Below, piece after piece: positions 33,033-42,200 of a stretch of DNA of 64,000 nt; within the stretch, counting starts at the first letter, position 1; each line of letters opens with the position of its first letter. The stretch covers positions 682,001 through 746,000 of the forward strand of contig NZ_QPKJ02000002.1 in NCBI RefSeq assembly GCF_003344625.1. The letters run 5' to 3'. Both the position numbers and the translations under genes were made by a program. The notes under the pieces are model-generated. The model ran no database searches. It saw only the letters and a program-made list of their open reading frames with translations, and had not been told where the DNA came from. Source of the stretch: Solirubrobacter deserti (GTDB lineage Bacteria > Actinomycetota > Thermoleophilia > Solirubrobacterales > Solirubrobacteraceae).

Positions 33033-35663
33033 TCAGAGGCGCCAGCTGGTGCGGATCAGCTCGCGGACGCCGGGCCCGACCCACACCCAGTCGTCCTCGA
33101 GCGTGTTGATGTGCAGCGTGTCGCGCGTCGGCTCGGAGCCGCTGACGTAGGTGAGCGTCGGCAGCCCGGCGGCGACGACGGTGCCGCCGTCACGGGTGAG
33201 GTTGATCCGCTCGGGCTTGTCGGTGCCGTCGAGGTTGACGGTGTCCAGGGCGGCGTCGTCGGTGCCGCCGAAGCCCGCGAGATCGACGCGCGCGATCTTC
33301 AGCGGGGTGCCGGAGAGGTCGTGGACGTCGACGGTGTCGGCGCCGCCGAGCGCGCGCACCGACCACTCCTCGACGTTGGCCAGGTCCATGGCGATGTTGG
33401 CGAGGCTGCGGGTGACGCGCACGTGGCGGTCGGCGGCGGCCGTGATGGCGATCGCCTCGCCGGCGTTGGAGCCGTTGAAGGCCTGAACGTCGGTGCCGGA
33501 CTGGCCGTCGACGGCGTCCGAGCCGTCGCCCGGATCCCACACGAAGCGGTCGTTGCCGGCGCCCAGCCGTGCGGTGTCGGCACCGGAGTTCCCGTCGACG
33601 ACGTCGTCGCCGTTGCCGCCCAGCAGCACGTCGTCGCCGTTGCCTCCGCGCAGCACGTCCTCGCCGTTGCCGCCGTCCGCGGTGAGGCGGGTGAGCTGGG
33701 CGATGTTGCCGGCCGCTCCGATCGTGTCGTTGGCCTCGCCGCCCTTGACGACGAGCTCCTCGACCGCGGTGACGCCCATCTGCGGCGCGCCCGCCGCGTA
33801 GGTGCGCACGACCTCGCCGCTGTCGCGCGTGACGCCGAGCTCGTCGCCGTCGCCCGTGCCCGTGTAGGTGGCGGTGTCCACGCCCGGGCCGCCGTCGGCG
33901 TCGACGCGGGCCTCGCCGGTCGGCACCGCGCTCGAAGCGATCCTGTCGTCGCCCCCGAGCAGCGCCGCCGTGACGCTGTCCTGCGGCTCGGCGCCGGTCA
34001 CGCCCACCAGCGGCTTGAGGCCGGTGATGACCGCGGCCGTGCCCTCGGAGCCGAGCGTCACGCGGTCCGGACCCTCGGTGCCGGTGGCGACCACGCGGTC
34101 GATCGCGGTGTCGCCGGTGCCGTCGAACGCGGCGAGGTCGACGGCGACGGACTTCAGGTCGCTGCCGGTGAGGTCGCCGACGGCGACGTCGTCGGCGCCG
34201 GCGAGCGCGCGGATCGCGGCCGCCTCCACGTTGTCCATGTCGAGCGTGACGTTGGAGATGCTGCGCAGCACGCTCACGCGCGGGCCGTTGGCGGCGAGCG
34301 AGATCCGCTCACCGGCGCTGGAGCCGTTGAAGTCCAGCGTGTCGGTGCCGCTGTCGCCCTCGACGATGTCCGAGCCGTCGCCCGGATCCCACTGCAGACG
34401 GTCGTCACCCGGGCCGCCGCGGAGCGTGTCGGCGCCGAAGCTGCTGTCGACCCGGTCGTCCCCGGTCCCGCCGAGCAGCGTGTCCGCGCCGTCGCCGCCG
34501 CGCATGGTGTCGCTGCCGCTGCCGCCTTCGAGCGTGAGCTCCGTGAGCCCGCCGATGCCGTTGAGGCCGTAGAGAGCGTCGTCGCCGTCGCCGCCCTTGA
34601 CCACGAGCCGCTCGGCGGCGACGTTGAACGTCGGGGCGTTGGCCGCGAACGCCGCGACGGGCGTGCCGTTGCGGGCGACGCTGATGGCGTCCTCGCCGCT
34701 GGAGCCGGCGTAGGTGGCGGTGTCGGCGCCTTCGCCGCCGTCCATCCCGACCTGAACGGTGCCGGTGGGGGAGGCTGACGCGGCCGCCGCGTCGTCGCCG
34801 CCGAGCAGCGCCGCGGTGACCGTGTCGGCCGGCTCCATACCGGTCGCGCGCACGTCCACCGCGAGGCCGTCGACGATGCCGGTCGTGCCGTCCGTGGCCA
34901 GCGTCGCCCGGTCGGGGCCGGCGGTGCCGTGGACGAGCACCTGGTCGGTGGCGGCGTCGCTGTCGCCGACGGCGACCGCGACGGTCCTGATGCCGGTGAG
35001 GGCGCCGACGGTCACCGTGTCGGCGCCGCCGGCCGCGCGCAGGTCGACCTGCTCGAACGCGGCGAGCTCGGTGGTGATGTTGGCGATGTTGCGCGTGAAG
35101 CGGACGTCGGCGCCGTTGGCGCTGAGCCGGAGGTCCTCGGCGATGCTCGTACCGTTGAACGTGAACGTGTCCGTCCCGGAGTCGCCCGCGACGGTGTCGT
35201 TGGAGTCGCCGGGGTCCCACTGGAACGTGTCGTTGCCCGAGCCGAGCGCGATGACGTCAGGGCCGAAGTTGCCGTCCACGAGGTCGTTGCCGGGGCCGGC
35301 GATGAGCGTGTCGGCGGAGTAGCCGCCGAACAGCGCGTCGTCGCCGGTGCCGCCGTCGACCGTGAGGCCGTCGAGCATGCCCTGGACGCGGAACTCGTCG
35401 TCGCCGCCGCCCGCGGTCACGTGGACGGCGGTGAACGACGCCCGCGGGAACGTGAAGTCGATCGTCCCGTCCATGGAGACGTCGCCGTAGACCGTGGTGT
35501 TGTCGGTGGCCAGCACGAGCTTGTCGGACGCGCCGTCGCCGGTGACCCGGAGCGTCGATCCGTCGAGGTTCGCGGAGTACGTGGCCATCGCGGGGGCGGC
35601 GATGGCCAGCGCAGATACGAGGCCCGCGCCGAGCGCGGCACCTCGCAAGAGCCTGTGGGGCAT
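33033..35663 (-). CDS. Secreted RTX-type calcium-binding protein with three modules
   Basis: 876 residues with a signal peptide ending APAMATYS. About three modules of ~260 residues repeat. Each has RTX-like nonapeptide stretches (GGNGDDVLLGGNGDDVVDG, LGAGNDRFVWDPGDGSD), then SGTDxxxFNGSxxGExIxLxAxG, a block NxxxELxxxExxxxRAxxGADxVxVxDL, and xxxALLGGDD or the equivalent. The Asp/Gly repeats should bind calcium and fold into beta-rolls outside the cell. No type I secretion genes are nearby; the N-terminal signal suggests Sec export. AAAGGA precedes the ATG at 35663, and a -35/-10 pair is visible at 35699-35727. Confidence 0.88.
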   Translation of the reverse strand: MPHRLLRGAALGAGLVSALAIAAPAMATYSANLDGSTLRVTGDGASDKLVLATDNTTVYGDVSMDGTIDFTFPRASFTAVHVTAGGGDDEFRVQGMLDGLTVDGGTGDDALFGGYSADTLIAGPGNDLVDGNFGPDVIALGSGNDTFQWDPGDSNDTVAGDSGTDTFTFNGTSIAEDLRLSANGADVRFTRNIANITTELAAFEQVDLRAAGGADTVTVGALTGIRTVAVAVGDSDAATDQVLVHGTAGPDRATLATDGTTGIVDGLAVDVRATGMEPADTVTAALLGGDDAAAASASPTGTVQVGMDGGEGADTATYAGSSGEDAISVARNGTPVAAFAANAPTFNVAAERLVVKGGDGDDALYGLNGIGGLTELTLEGGSGSDTMRGGDGADTLLGGTGDDRVDSSFGADTLRGGPGDDRLQWDPGDGSDIVEGDSGTDTLDFNGSSAGERISLAANGPRVSVLRSISNVTLDMDNVEAAAIRALAGADDVAVGDLTGSDLKSVAVDLAAFDGTGDTAIDRVVATGTEGPDRVTLGSEGTAAVITGLKPLVGVTGAEPQDSVTAALLGGDDRIASSAVPTGEARVDADGGPGVDTATYTGTGDGDELGVTRDSGEVVRTYAAGAPQMGVTAVEELVVKGGEANDTIGAAGNIAQLTRLTADGGNGEDVLRGGNGDDVLLGGNGDDVVDGNSGADTARLGAGNDRFVWDPGDGSDAVDGQSGTDVQAFNGSNAGEAIAITAAADRHVRVTRSLANIAMDLANVEEWSVRALGGADTVDVHDLSGTPLKIARVDLAGFGGTDDAALDTVNLDGTDKPERINLTRDGGTVVAAGLPTLTYVSGSEPTRDTLHINTLEDDWVWVGPGVRELIRTSWRL

Positions 35664-35698
35664 TCGGTTCCTTTGGGAGGTTCGGGGAGGAACCGGCG

Positions 35699-35727
35699 AC
35701 GCTACGGCCGCGCCGCGGCCCCGACAA
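35699..35727 (-). promoter_or_regulatory. Promoter of the RTX-type gene
   Basis: On the minus strand TTGTCG (complement of 35722-35727) is separated by 17 bp from TAGCGT (complement of 35699-35704), a good match to a housekeeping -35/-10 pair. It would give a leader of about 29 nt that contains the AAAGGA ribosome binding site. The spacer includes the perfect inverted repeat GGCCGCG-C-CGCGGCC (35706-35720), which may also terminate the upstream P450 transcript or serve as an operator. Confidence 0.55.
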
Positions 35728-35747
35728 TCGGGATGCCGCCCTGAGCT

Positions 35748-36917
35748 TTAGCGCCAGGTGGCCCTGAGCTCGTCCAGGCCGTAGATGCCGTCGATCGTGC
35801 CGTAGACCGGCTCGGCGACGAGCTCGAGGCCGCGCATGCGCGGCGCGAGGTGGGCGAGCGCCTGCTGCAGCTCCGCCTTGGCGAGGTTCACGCCCAGGCA
35901 GTAGTGCGGGCCCGCCCCGAAGGTCAGCAGGCGCTTGGGTTCGCGGGTGATGTCGAACGTGTCACCGACGCCGTCGCGGTTGCCGCTGTGCGCGCACACG
36001 AGCACGATCGTGTCCTTCGGGAACAGCACGTCACGGAAGACGACGTCCTCCATCGCGATCCGGGCCGTGAACGGCGTGATCGGCTCGAAGCGCACGACCT
36101 CCTCGACCGCTTGCGGTGCGAGGTCGGGATCGTCGCCCAGGCGCTGCCACTGATCGGGATGGGCGGCGAACAGGTTCAGCGCGTGCGCGAGCTGGGCCTG
36201 GGTCGTGTCCACGCCGCCGACGAGCACGTTGAGCACGAGGTGGAGCAGCTCGACGTCCTCCGCCCGGTCCAGGAGGCCGGAGACGAGGTCGTCGCCCGGG
36301 TGCGCGCGCTTCTCGCGCATGAGCGCCTCCGTGTACGCGGAGAACTCCGTCACCGCCCGCTCGATCTGCGGCCGCTCCTCGGCGACGGTCATCCCGAACT
36401 GGCGCTGGATCAGGTTCGACCACGTCCACAAGCGGTCGGCGTCGGCCACCGGGGCGCCCATCAGCGTCGCGATCACGCGGCTCGGATAGGGCTTGGCGAG
36501 CGCCTCCACGAGGTCGTCACCGGGCCGCGCCGCCTCGAACAGGGCAGTGATCGTCTCCCGCATGAACGGCCGCCACCGCTCCACGGCGCGCGGCGTGAAC
36601 GCCGGGTTGACGAGGCCGCGCAGCCGGCTGTGGTCGGCGCCGTTGATGTGCAGGATGTTGCGGCGGATCTCCTCGGCCAGCGGACCATCGTCGATCCCGA
36701 AGATCTCCGCGATCTTCAGGCCCGGGAAGGTGAAGCTGCGGCTGCGCAGGAAGAACTCCCCGCCCTCGCGGTCGAGCACCACGAACCCGAGCGGCATCGA
36801 GGCCAGCCACCCCTGCTCGCGCAGCGCCTTCAGCTCCGCGTGGAACCGCTCGCCCTTGAGCTCGGGGTTCAGGTATTCGAACCCGGGTAGCTCCAGCTCC
36901 TGAGCCGCCACCGCCAT
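35748..36917 (-). CDS. Cytochrome P450
   Basis: A 389-residue bacterial class I P450. The heme-binding loop is FGAGPHYCLG with the axial Cys at ~340; the I helix has LVGGVDTTQ (acid/Thr pair); the ExxR pair is in EEVVRFEP. NGADHSRLRGLVNPAFTPRAVERW is the typical C helix. Ferredoxin and reductase partners are not adjacent. The substrate is unknown. The ATG at 36917 has TAGGCT ending 9 nt upstream on its strand. It is divergent from rtcB with a 29-bp gap. Confidence 0.93.
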   Translation of the reverse strand: MAVAAQELELPGFEYLNPELKGERFHAELKALREQGWLASMPLGFVVLDREGGEFFLRSRSFTFPGLKIAEIFGIDDGPLAEEIRRNILHINGADHSRLRGLVNPAFTPRAVERWRPFMRETITALFEAARPGDDLVEALAKPYPSRVIATLMGAPVADADRLWTWSNLIQRQFGMTVAEERPQIERAVTEFSAYTEALMREKRAHPGDDLVSGLLDRAEDVELLHLVLNVLVGGVDTTQAQLAHALNLFAAHPDQWQRLGDDPDLAPQAVEEVVRFEPITPFTARIAMEDVVFRDVLFPKDTIVLVCAHSGNRDGVGDTFDITREPKRLLTFGAGPHYCLGVNLAKAELQQALAHLAPRMRGLELVAEPVYGTIDGIYGLDELRATWR

Positions 36918-36946
36918 CGTGCGGCGAGCCTATCTTCATCGGTCGC
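36918..36946. promoter_or_regulatory. Overlapping divergent -10 elements of the P450 and rtcB genes
   Basis: Within a 29-bp gap, TAGGCT on the minus strand (complement of 36927-36932) lies 9 nt before the P450 ATG, and TATCTT on the plus strand (36931-36936) lies 10 nt before the rtcB ATG. The two hexamers share the TA at 36931-36932, so the two polymerases cannot bind at once. Both transcripts would have leaders of only a few bases. Confidence 0.55.
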
Positions 36947-38056
36947 ATGCCCACGCCGATCACCGTCTACGGCGACGTCGACCAGCGCGCCGTCTCCCAG
37001 CTGCAGCGCTGCGCCGAGGCCGGCGACGCGATCCGCGGCGCGCTGTGCGCCGACGGCCACGTCGGCTACTCCCAGCCGATCGGCGGCGCCGTCGCCTACC
37101 CGGACCACATCTCCCCGTCGGGCGTCGGCTACGACATCGCCTGCGGGAACAAGGCCGCCCGCACGAACGTGCGCGCCGAGGACGTCCGCGGCGACCTGCC
37201 GCGGATCATGGACGAGATCTTCGAGCGGATCAGCTTGGGCATCGGGCGCAGGAACGACGAGCCGGTCGATCACGAGGTGCTGGACGCGATCAAGCGGGCC
37301 GAGTTCGGCGAGCACGCGGTGGAGAGGGAGATGGACTCGCCGCCGGTGCTGCTGCCGACCGACTCCGAGCTCGGGCAGAGCTACATCGCGGCGATGAGCC
37401 TCGCGGGCGAGTACGCGTACGCGGGCCGCGACACGGTGGTCGACAGGGTGCTCGAGATGCTCGGCGCGCAGTCCACCTACGCGGTGCACAACCATCACAA
37501 CTTCGCCTGGCTGGAGGAGCACTTCGGGACCAGGGCGTGGGTGATCCGCAAGGGCTGCACGCCCGCGTTCCCGGGCCAGGAGGGCTTCGTGGGCGCGACG
37601 ATGGGCGAGCCGTCGGTGATCCTGCGCGGCGCGGACTCGGACGCCGCGCGCGAGTTGCTCTATTCCACCGTGCACGGCGCGGGGCGGGTGATGTCGCGCA
37701 CGCAGGCGGCGGGGAAGATGGGCACGCGCGCGGAGTGCAGCGTCCGCGACTGCGATTTCTGGGTGCGCTGGAACCAGCGCGAGCACGCCCGCTGCCCCGA
37801 CCACCCCGAAGCGCGGCTGATGAAGCGCCGCGGGCGCATCAAGGCGGGCAGGATCGACTTCGCGCAGGTCCGCAGCGAGCTCACGACCAAGGGCATCGAG
37901 CTGCGCGGCGGCGCGGCCGACGAGGCGCCCGACGCATACAAGCGGCTCGACCAGGTGCTCGCCGCGCACGGCGACACGATCGAGATCCTGCACCGGCTCA
38001 CGCCGATCGGCGTCGCGATGGCGGGCGCGGACACGTTCGACCCGTACAAGGACTGA
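36947..38056 (+). CDS. rtcB: RtcB-family RNA ligase
   Basis: A 369-residue RtcB-type RNA ligase, which joins 2',3'-cyclic-phosphate or 3'-phosphate ends to 5'-OH ends using GTP and Mn2+. Diagnostic blocks are [65 protein letters not shown] and [15 protein letters not shown], whose His is the guanylylated nucleophile. It is shorter than the 400-480 residues of E. coli and archaeal RtcB and belongs to the compact bacterial type. No archease or RtcA gene is adjacent. RNA repair is the probable role. Confidence 0.92.
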   Translation: MPTPITVYGDVDQRAVSQLQRCAEAGDAIRGALCADGHVGYSQPIGGAVAYPDHISPSGVGYDIACGNKAARTNVRAEDVRGDLPRIMDEIFERISLGIGRRNDEPVDHEVLDAIKRAEFGEHAVEREMDSPPVLLPTDSELGQSYIAAMSLAGEYAYAGRDTVVDRVLEMLGAQSTYAVHNHHNFAWLEEHFGTRAWVIRKGCTPAFPGQEGFVGATMGEPSVILRGADSDAARELLYSTVHGAGRVMSRTQAAGKMGTRAECSVRDCDFWVRWNQREHARCPDHPEARLMKRRGRIKAGRIDFAQVRSELTTKGIELRGGAADEAPDAYKRLDQVLAAHGDTIEILHRLTPIGVAMAGADTFDPYKD

Positions 38057-38083
38057 TCGGTCCGAACGCAGACGCGCTGTTAA

Positions 38084-38098
38084 GTTTCTTCAAGAAAC
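38084..38098. promoter_or_regulatory. Palindrome upstream of the chemoreceptor gene
   Basis: GTTTCTT-C-AAGAAAC, a perfect inverted repeat with 7-bp arms, lies 50 bp before the receptor ATG and just after rtcB. It is AT-rich in a GC-rich context. A TAAG at 38081-38084 followed by 15 nt and GTAGTTTT weakly resembles a flagellar sigma-28 promoter. The repeat could be an operator or the rtcB terminator (stem followed by GTAGTTTT). Confidence 0.4.
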
Positions 38099-38147
38099 CG
38101 TAGTTTTCCACGTGCTTGGGCCATCGTCCGCTGCCGATGTCCTGAAC

Positions 38148-39968
38148 ATGAGACGTTCGATCAAAACCAAGCTGCTGGCGACGGTCGGCCTGCTCATCGT
38201 GCTGATGGTCGCCGTCGGCATCGTGGGCATGCGCGGCACCAGCACGGTGGGCGACGAGGCTCACCGGATGTACCAGTACGCCGCCAAGCCCCTGGCCGAC
38301 ATGGGCATCGCGCGCGCGAAGCTCAACGAGAACCGCGCCTTCCTGAACAACCACATCCTCGAGACGAGCGGCGCGAGCAAGCGCGAGCTCGATGAGAAGA
38401 TCACGGCCAACGCCGCCGAGATCGACAAGCGGCTCAAAGCGGTCGAGAGCACCCTGCAGACGCCGGCGGGCAAGCGCTCGTTCGCGAAGCTGGTCGCCGC
38501 CCGCGAGCAGTACTCCGCCGCGCGCGACCGCGTGCTGGCGCTCTCGCGCCAGAACCAGCCCGTGGACGCGTACGCCCGCAACAAGGCCGAGGCGGTGCCC
38601 GCGTTCGCGGCCGTGGCCGAGTCCTTCAACGAGCTCTTCAACTCCAAGGTCGAGCTCGCCGCCTCCGGCGACGCTGCGAGCGTGGACGCGGCCGCCTCCT
38701 CCCAGCGTCTGACGCTGCTGCTGATCGTCGTCTCCGCCCTCGCCGGCTTCGGCCTCGTCCTCATGGTCGCGACCTCGATCGTCAAGGGCGTGCGCCGCGT
38801 GCTCGGCGCCGCCGATGGCATCGCCGCCGGTGACCTCGATCACGACCTGGACCTCGCCAACCAGGACGAGGTCGGCGACCTGGCCGCCGCGATGCGCCGC
38901 ATGGTCGACTACCTGCAGGAGATGGCGGGCGCCGCCGACCGCGTCGCCGCGGGCGACCTCACCGCGACGGTGACGCCCCGCTCCGAGCGCGACGCGCTCG
39001 GCACGTCGCTGAACGGCATGATCGTCAACCTGCGCGAGCTCGTCGGCAACGTGAGCGAGAGCGCGAGCACGCTCTCGGCCGCATCCGAGGAGATGGCCTC
39101 GACCTCCCAGGAAGCGGGCCGCGCGGTCGGCGAGATCGCCAGCGCCATCGGCGACGTCGCCATGGGCGCCGAGCGCCAGGTCCGCGGCGTGTCCGTCGCC
39201 CGCGAGGCCGGCGACGAGGTGTCCGCGGCCGCCCGTGAGTCGGCCGAGAACGCGCAGGAAGCGGCGCGCGTGGCCGAGCAGGCGCGGGATCTGACGCGCG
39301 AAGGCGTGCAGGCCGCCCAGGACGCGACGGCGGCGATGAGCGCGGTACGCGCGGCGTCGGAGTCCGTCACGGGCGCGATCCACACGCTCGCCTCCAAGTC
39401 CGAGCAGATCGGCGGCATCGTGGCGACCATCACCGCCCTGGCCGAGCAGACGAACCTGCTGGCGCTCAACGCCGCCATCGAGGCCGCGCGCGCCGGCGAG
39501 CAGGGCAAGGGCTTCGCCGTCGTCGCCGAGGAGGTCCGCAAGCTGGCCGAGGAGTCCCAGGCCGCCGCGGGCCAGATCTCGAGCCTGATCGGCGAGATCC
39601 AGGCCGAGACCCAGAACGCGGTCGCCGTCGCCGGGGACGGCGTGCAGCGCACCGAGGAGGGCGCGGCCACGGTGGCCGTGACGCGCGAGGCGTTCGAGCG
39701 GATCGGCGGCTCGGTCGAGGACATGACCGCCCGCGCGACGCAGATCGCGGCCGCCGTGCAGCAGATCTCGGCCAGCGGCGAGCGGCTCGAGCGCGAGATC
39801 GGCGACGTCGCGGCCGTCGCTGAGGAGTCGTCGGCCTCGGCCGAGCAGGTGTCGGCGTCCACGCAGCAGACGTCGGCCTCCACGCAGGAGATCGCCGCTT
39901 CGGCGCAGGAGCTGGCGGCCACCGCCGAGCAGCTCGAGCGCCTCGTGACGCGCTTCACCCTCGCCTGA
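38148..39968 (+). CDS. Methyl-accepting chemotaxis protein
   Basis: 606 residues. TM1 is at ~8-28 ([20 protein letters not shown]), then a ~160-residue four-helix-bundle type sensor domain, TM2 at ~188-210 ([20 protein letters not shown]), two HAMP-like segments ([24 protein letters not shown]), and a long signalling coiled coil with the conserved hairpin tip [20 protein letters not shown]. It would signal to CheA/CheW. No chemotaxis operon is in the window. The ATG at 38148 is chosen to begin just before TM1. Its C-terminal part matches the pseudogene at 11184-11698. Confidence 0.93.
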   Translation: MRRSIKTKLLATVGLLIVLMVAVGIVGMRGTSTVGDEAHRMYQYAAKPLADMGIARAKLNENRAFLNNHILETSGASKRELDEKITANAAEIDKRLKAVESTLQTPAGKRSFAKLVAAREQYSAARDRVLALSRQNQPVDAYARNKAEAVPAFAAVAESFNELFNSKVELAASGDAASVDAAASSQRLTLLLIVVSALAGFGLVLMVATSIVKGVRRVLGAADGIAAGDLDHDLDLANQDEVGDLAAAMRRMVDYLQEMAGAADRVAAGDLTATVTPRSERDALGTSLNGMIVNLRELVGNVSESASTLSAASEEMASTSQEAGRAVGEIASAIGDVAMGAERQVRGVSVAREAGDEVSAAARESAENAQEAARVAEQARDLTREGVQAAQDATAAMSAVRAASESVTGAIHTLASKSEQIGGIVATITALAEQTNLLALNAAIEAARAGEQGKGFAVVAEEVRKLAEESQAAAGQISSLIGEIQAETQNAVAVAGDGVQRTEEGAATVAVTREAFERIGGSVEDMTARATQIAAAVQQISASGERLEREIGDVAAVAEESSASAEQVSASTQQTSASTQEIAASAQELAATAEQLERLVTRFTLA

Positions 39969-39974
39969 TCAGGC

Positions 39975-40015
39975 CCGGACCGGCGTGGCGCGCCCACGCC
40001 GCTCCGGACGTCCGG
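39975..40015. terminator. Bidirectional terminator hairpin
   Basis: GGCGTGG (39982-39988) and CCACGCC (39994-40000) form a stem with a 5-nt loop. Outer arms CCGGAC (39975-39980) and GTCCGG (40010-40015) extend it, and even CTGATC/GATCAG flank it. It sits between convergent genes ending at 39968 and 40017 and lacks a T-tract, as usual in GC-rich genomes. Confidence 0.7.
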
Positions 40016-40016
40016 A

Positions 40017-42011
40017 TCAGCCGCGGTCGGGCGTGATCCGCGCCGTGAAGGCGACCTTGGAGAAGCGCTCGTTGCGCGCGATCTGCACGGCGAGCGTCGG
40101 GCCCGCCTCCGGCGCGGAGCTCTGGGCGGCCGGGCGCATCAGGTGCACGCCCGCGCCGGCCGGGCGCGAGAGGGGCGTGACGGTGTAGCCCGAGAACTGG
40201 CTCTTGACCTCCAGCCGGGACACCCGGGCGAGCGCGATCCGCGTGGAGCCGACCGTCACGCGCGAGCCGTCCTTGAGGACCGCGGTCACGCTCGCCTGAC
40301 GGCCGCGGCCCGTGCTCGGGAACAGGATGTCGGCGCTCAGCGCGCGGTTGCCGCGGCGCGTGATGTCCCAGCGCGTCTGGATGTGCCGCGGCGTGAACCG
40401 GTGCGTGACCCGCACCGAGCCCGCCGAGCCGCTCACCGTTCCCGTCGCCCGCAGGTCGGTGAACGCGCCCGCGTAAGCGGAGCCGACCGCCGACGACGCA
40501 CGCGCGCCCGCGCCGGAGGGCGCCTTGGTCAGCACGAGCGGCGTCTTCGCCCGGTCGACCGAGGACCGCGCGACCTGCGAGGCCAGCACGCGGCGGCCGC
40601 TGACGTCGCGCACGAGCGCGCCGAACGAGGCGGGCGGGGTGCCGCCGATGTTGCCCGCGACCTCCTGGGAGCCGTCGAACAGCCGCGCCAGGTCGAGCCC
40701 ACCGTACGGGAACGCGCGCTGGTTGACCGCGACGATCGCGGTGTTGTAGCTGGGCGTGGTCACGGCGAGGCGGCCGATGTCGGGGTCGTAGGCGTACAGC
40801 GCGGGCGGCTCGGTGGCGCGGGCGCGGCCGAGCCCGGCGTCGATCGCCCGGGCCGCGTTGGCCAGCACGCGCGCGGCGCCCAGGCGCGCACTGCCGACGC
40901 CCTGCGGCACGGCGTGGACGTTGAAGAACAGCGCGTCCGCGATCCCGCCGTCGCGCTCGGCCGTGCGGGCGTAGAAGTCCAGCGACCGGTCGAACATGTG
41001 CTTGGCGTAGCGCTGGTACTTGGGATCGCTGAGCGTCGGCGCGGAGGCGATGCCGATCAGTGCCTGCTGGGTGAGGCCGAGCTTCTTGGACTGGTGCCAG
41101 CGCTGGAAGCCGAGGCCGGAGTCCCAGTTCATGTAGCCGCCGTGCGTCCAGTAGCCGGCGATCGCGCGCTCGATCCACTCGGACACGATCCGCTTCTGGG
41201 TGCTGTTCAGCGGCGCCATCCCGGCCTGGCGGGCCTGGTTGTAGAAGCGCGTGAAGGACAGCACGATGTTCGCGTACTCGGCGGAGTCCACGTTCATCGG
41301 GTGGTTGACGTGCTCGTGGGGGAGGTAGTGGAAGCGCATGCCGGGGCCGAAGTTCGAGCGGGCGCCGCGGATGAAGCGGTTCAGCTGGGCGCCGAAGTCG
41401 CGCTTGAGCAGCGCCGGGTCGCCGGTCACGGTCGCGTCGGCGGCGTACATGAGGCCGTACCAGTTGATCTGGTTGAGCCGGATCGTCGGGTAGCGCCAGA
41501 ACGGACCGCGGGCCGTGCGCGAGATCGCGTCGCGGATGGCGGCGACGGTCGACTCCGGCAGCTGCAGCTCCTGGCGGGCGCGGTAGGCGTAGACGAGCCC
41601 GTCGACCACCTCGGCGTCGAACACCAGGTGCTGGAAGCCCTTGCCGGTCATCGAGTTCGTCCAGCCCGGGGCGTGCGCTTGGCCCAGCGCGGGCTTGGTG
41701 ACGTACGGGCCCTTGACCAGCTCGAGCGCCAGCGCGCGGGCGCGCTCGTCGTTGCGCGACGGGCCGGTGTGGCCCTCCATCGCGGCGACGGAGTGCCCGA
41801 GCAGCAGCAGCGAGTTGATCATCGGCTCGACGCCGCCACCGCCGCCCTCGTAGTGCCCGCGCCGCTCGTTCCAGAGCGGGTCGAGGCTCTGCTGGAGCTT
41901 GTCGGCGGCGGCGAAGTAGGCGGTGTCGTCGAAGGTCTGGGCGGAGGCGGACGGCGCCACGAGGCCGAGCGCCACCGCAGCGGCCAGGGCCGCACGGCGA
42001 AGAGAGTTCAT
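40017..42011 (-). CDS. Large secreted protein, possible alpha/alpha-barrel, unknown function
   Basis: 664 residues with a signal peptide ending PSASAQT. The first ~450 residues are helix-rich with many Trp/Tyr/His motifs (AHAPGWTNSMTGKGFQHLVFD, YPTIRLNQINWYGLMYAAD, YMNWDSGLGFQRWHQSKKLG), resembling (alpha/alpha)-barrel polysaccharide lyases or hydrolases, but no family is certain. The C-terminal ~200 residues are beta-rich (VRVTHRFTPRHIQTRWDITR). Likely acts on a polymer outside the cell. It is divergent from the LuxR regulator gene; no ribosome binding site is obvious. Confidence 0.75.
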   Translation of the reverse strand: MNSLRRAALAAAVALGLVAPSASAQTFDDTAYFAAADKLQQSLDPLWNERRGHYEGGGGGVEPMINSLLLLGHSVAAMEGHTGPSRNDERARALALELVKGPYVTKPALGQAHAPGWTNSMTGKGFQHLVFDAEVVDGLVYAYRARQELQLPESTVAAIRDAISRTARGPFWRYPTIRLNQINWYGLMYAADATVTGDPALLKRDFGAQLNRFIRGARSNFGPGMRFHYLPHEHVNHPMNVDSAEYANIVLSFTRFYNQARQAGMAPLNSTQKRIVSEWIERAIAGYWTHGGYMNWDSGLGFQRWHQSKKLGLTQQALIGIASAPTLSDPKYQRYAKHMFDRSLDFYARTAERDGGIADALFFNVHAVPQGVGSARLGAARVLANAARAIDAGLGRARATEPPALYAYDPDIGRLAVTTPSYNTAIVAVNQRAFPYGGLDLARLFDGSQEVAGNIGGTPPASFGALVRDVSGRRVLASQVARSSVDRAKTPLVLTKAPSGAGARASSAVGSAYAGAFTDLRATGTVSGSAGSVRVTHRFTPRHIQTRWDITRRGNRALSADILFPSTGRGRQASVTAVLKDGSRVTVGSTRIALARVSRLEVKSQFSGYTVTPLSRPAGAGVHLMRPAAQSSAPEAGPTLAVQIARNERFSKVAFTARITPDRG

Positions 42012-42200
42012 GGGGAGCTTTCGGGGGAGGGAGGACTGCCTGGGGAGTGGTCACAGCCTCCTGGGAAAGCGCTTGCCGCACATCAGGTGACCCCCCAGCG
42101 ATTACCCCTACATTTCGCGCGTCGGGTTGGCCGCACCCCTACGCCGGTTGGTGGCCTCACCCACGACGGGCGGATCCGTGCGTAGCTTCAGCGGTCCGAG
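42012..42200. other. Divergent intergenic region, 189 bp
   Basis: No gene found. Near the plus-strand gene, TAGCTT at 42183-42188 lies 12 nt before the LuxR ATG and is the likely -10. For the minus-strand gene no convincing promoter could be fixed. GTAGGGGTAAT near 42105-42117 on the minus strand is the only T/A-bearing candidate and would leave a leader of about 90 nt. The 12-mer GCACCCCTACGC at 42133-42144 also occurs at 2675-2686. Confidence 0.4.

Noticed and set aside
33033..35663. RTX toxin with type I secretion
   Set aside because: An N-terminal Sec-type signal peptide is present, and no toxin domain, acyltransferase or type I exporter gene is seen nearby.
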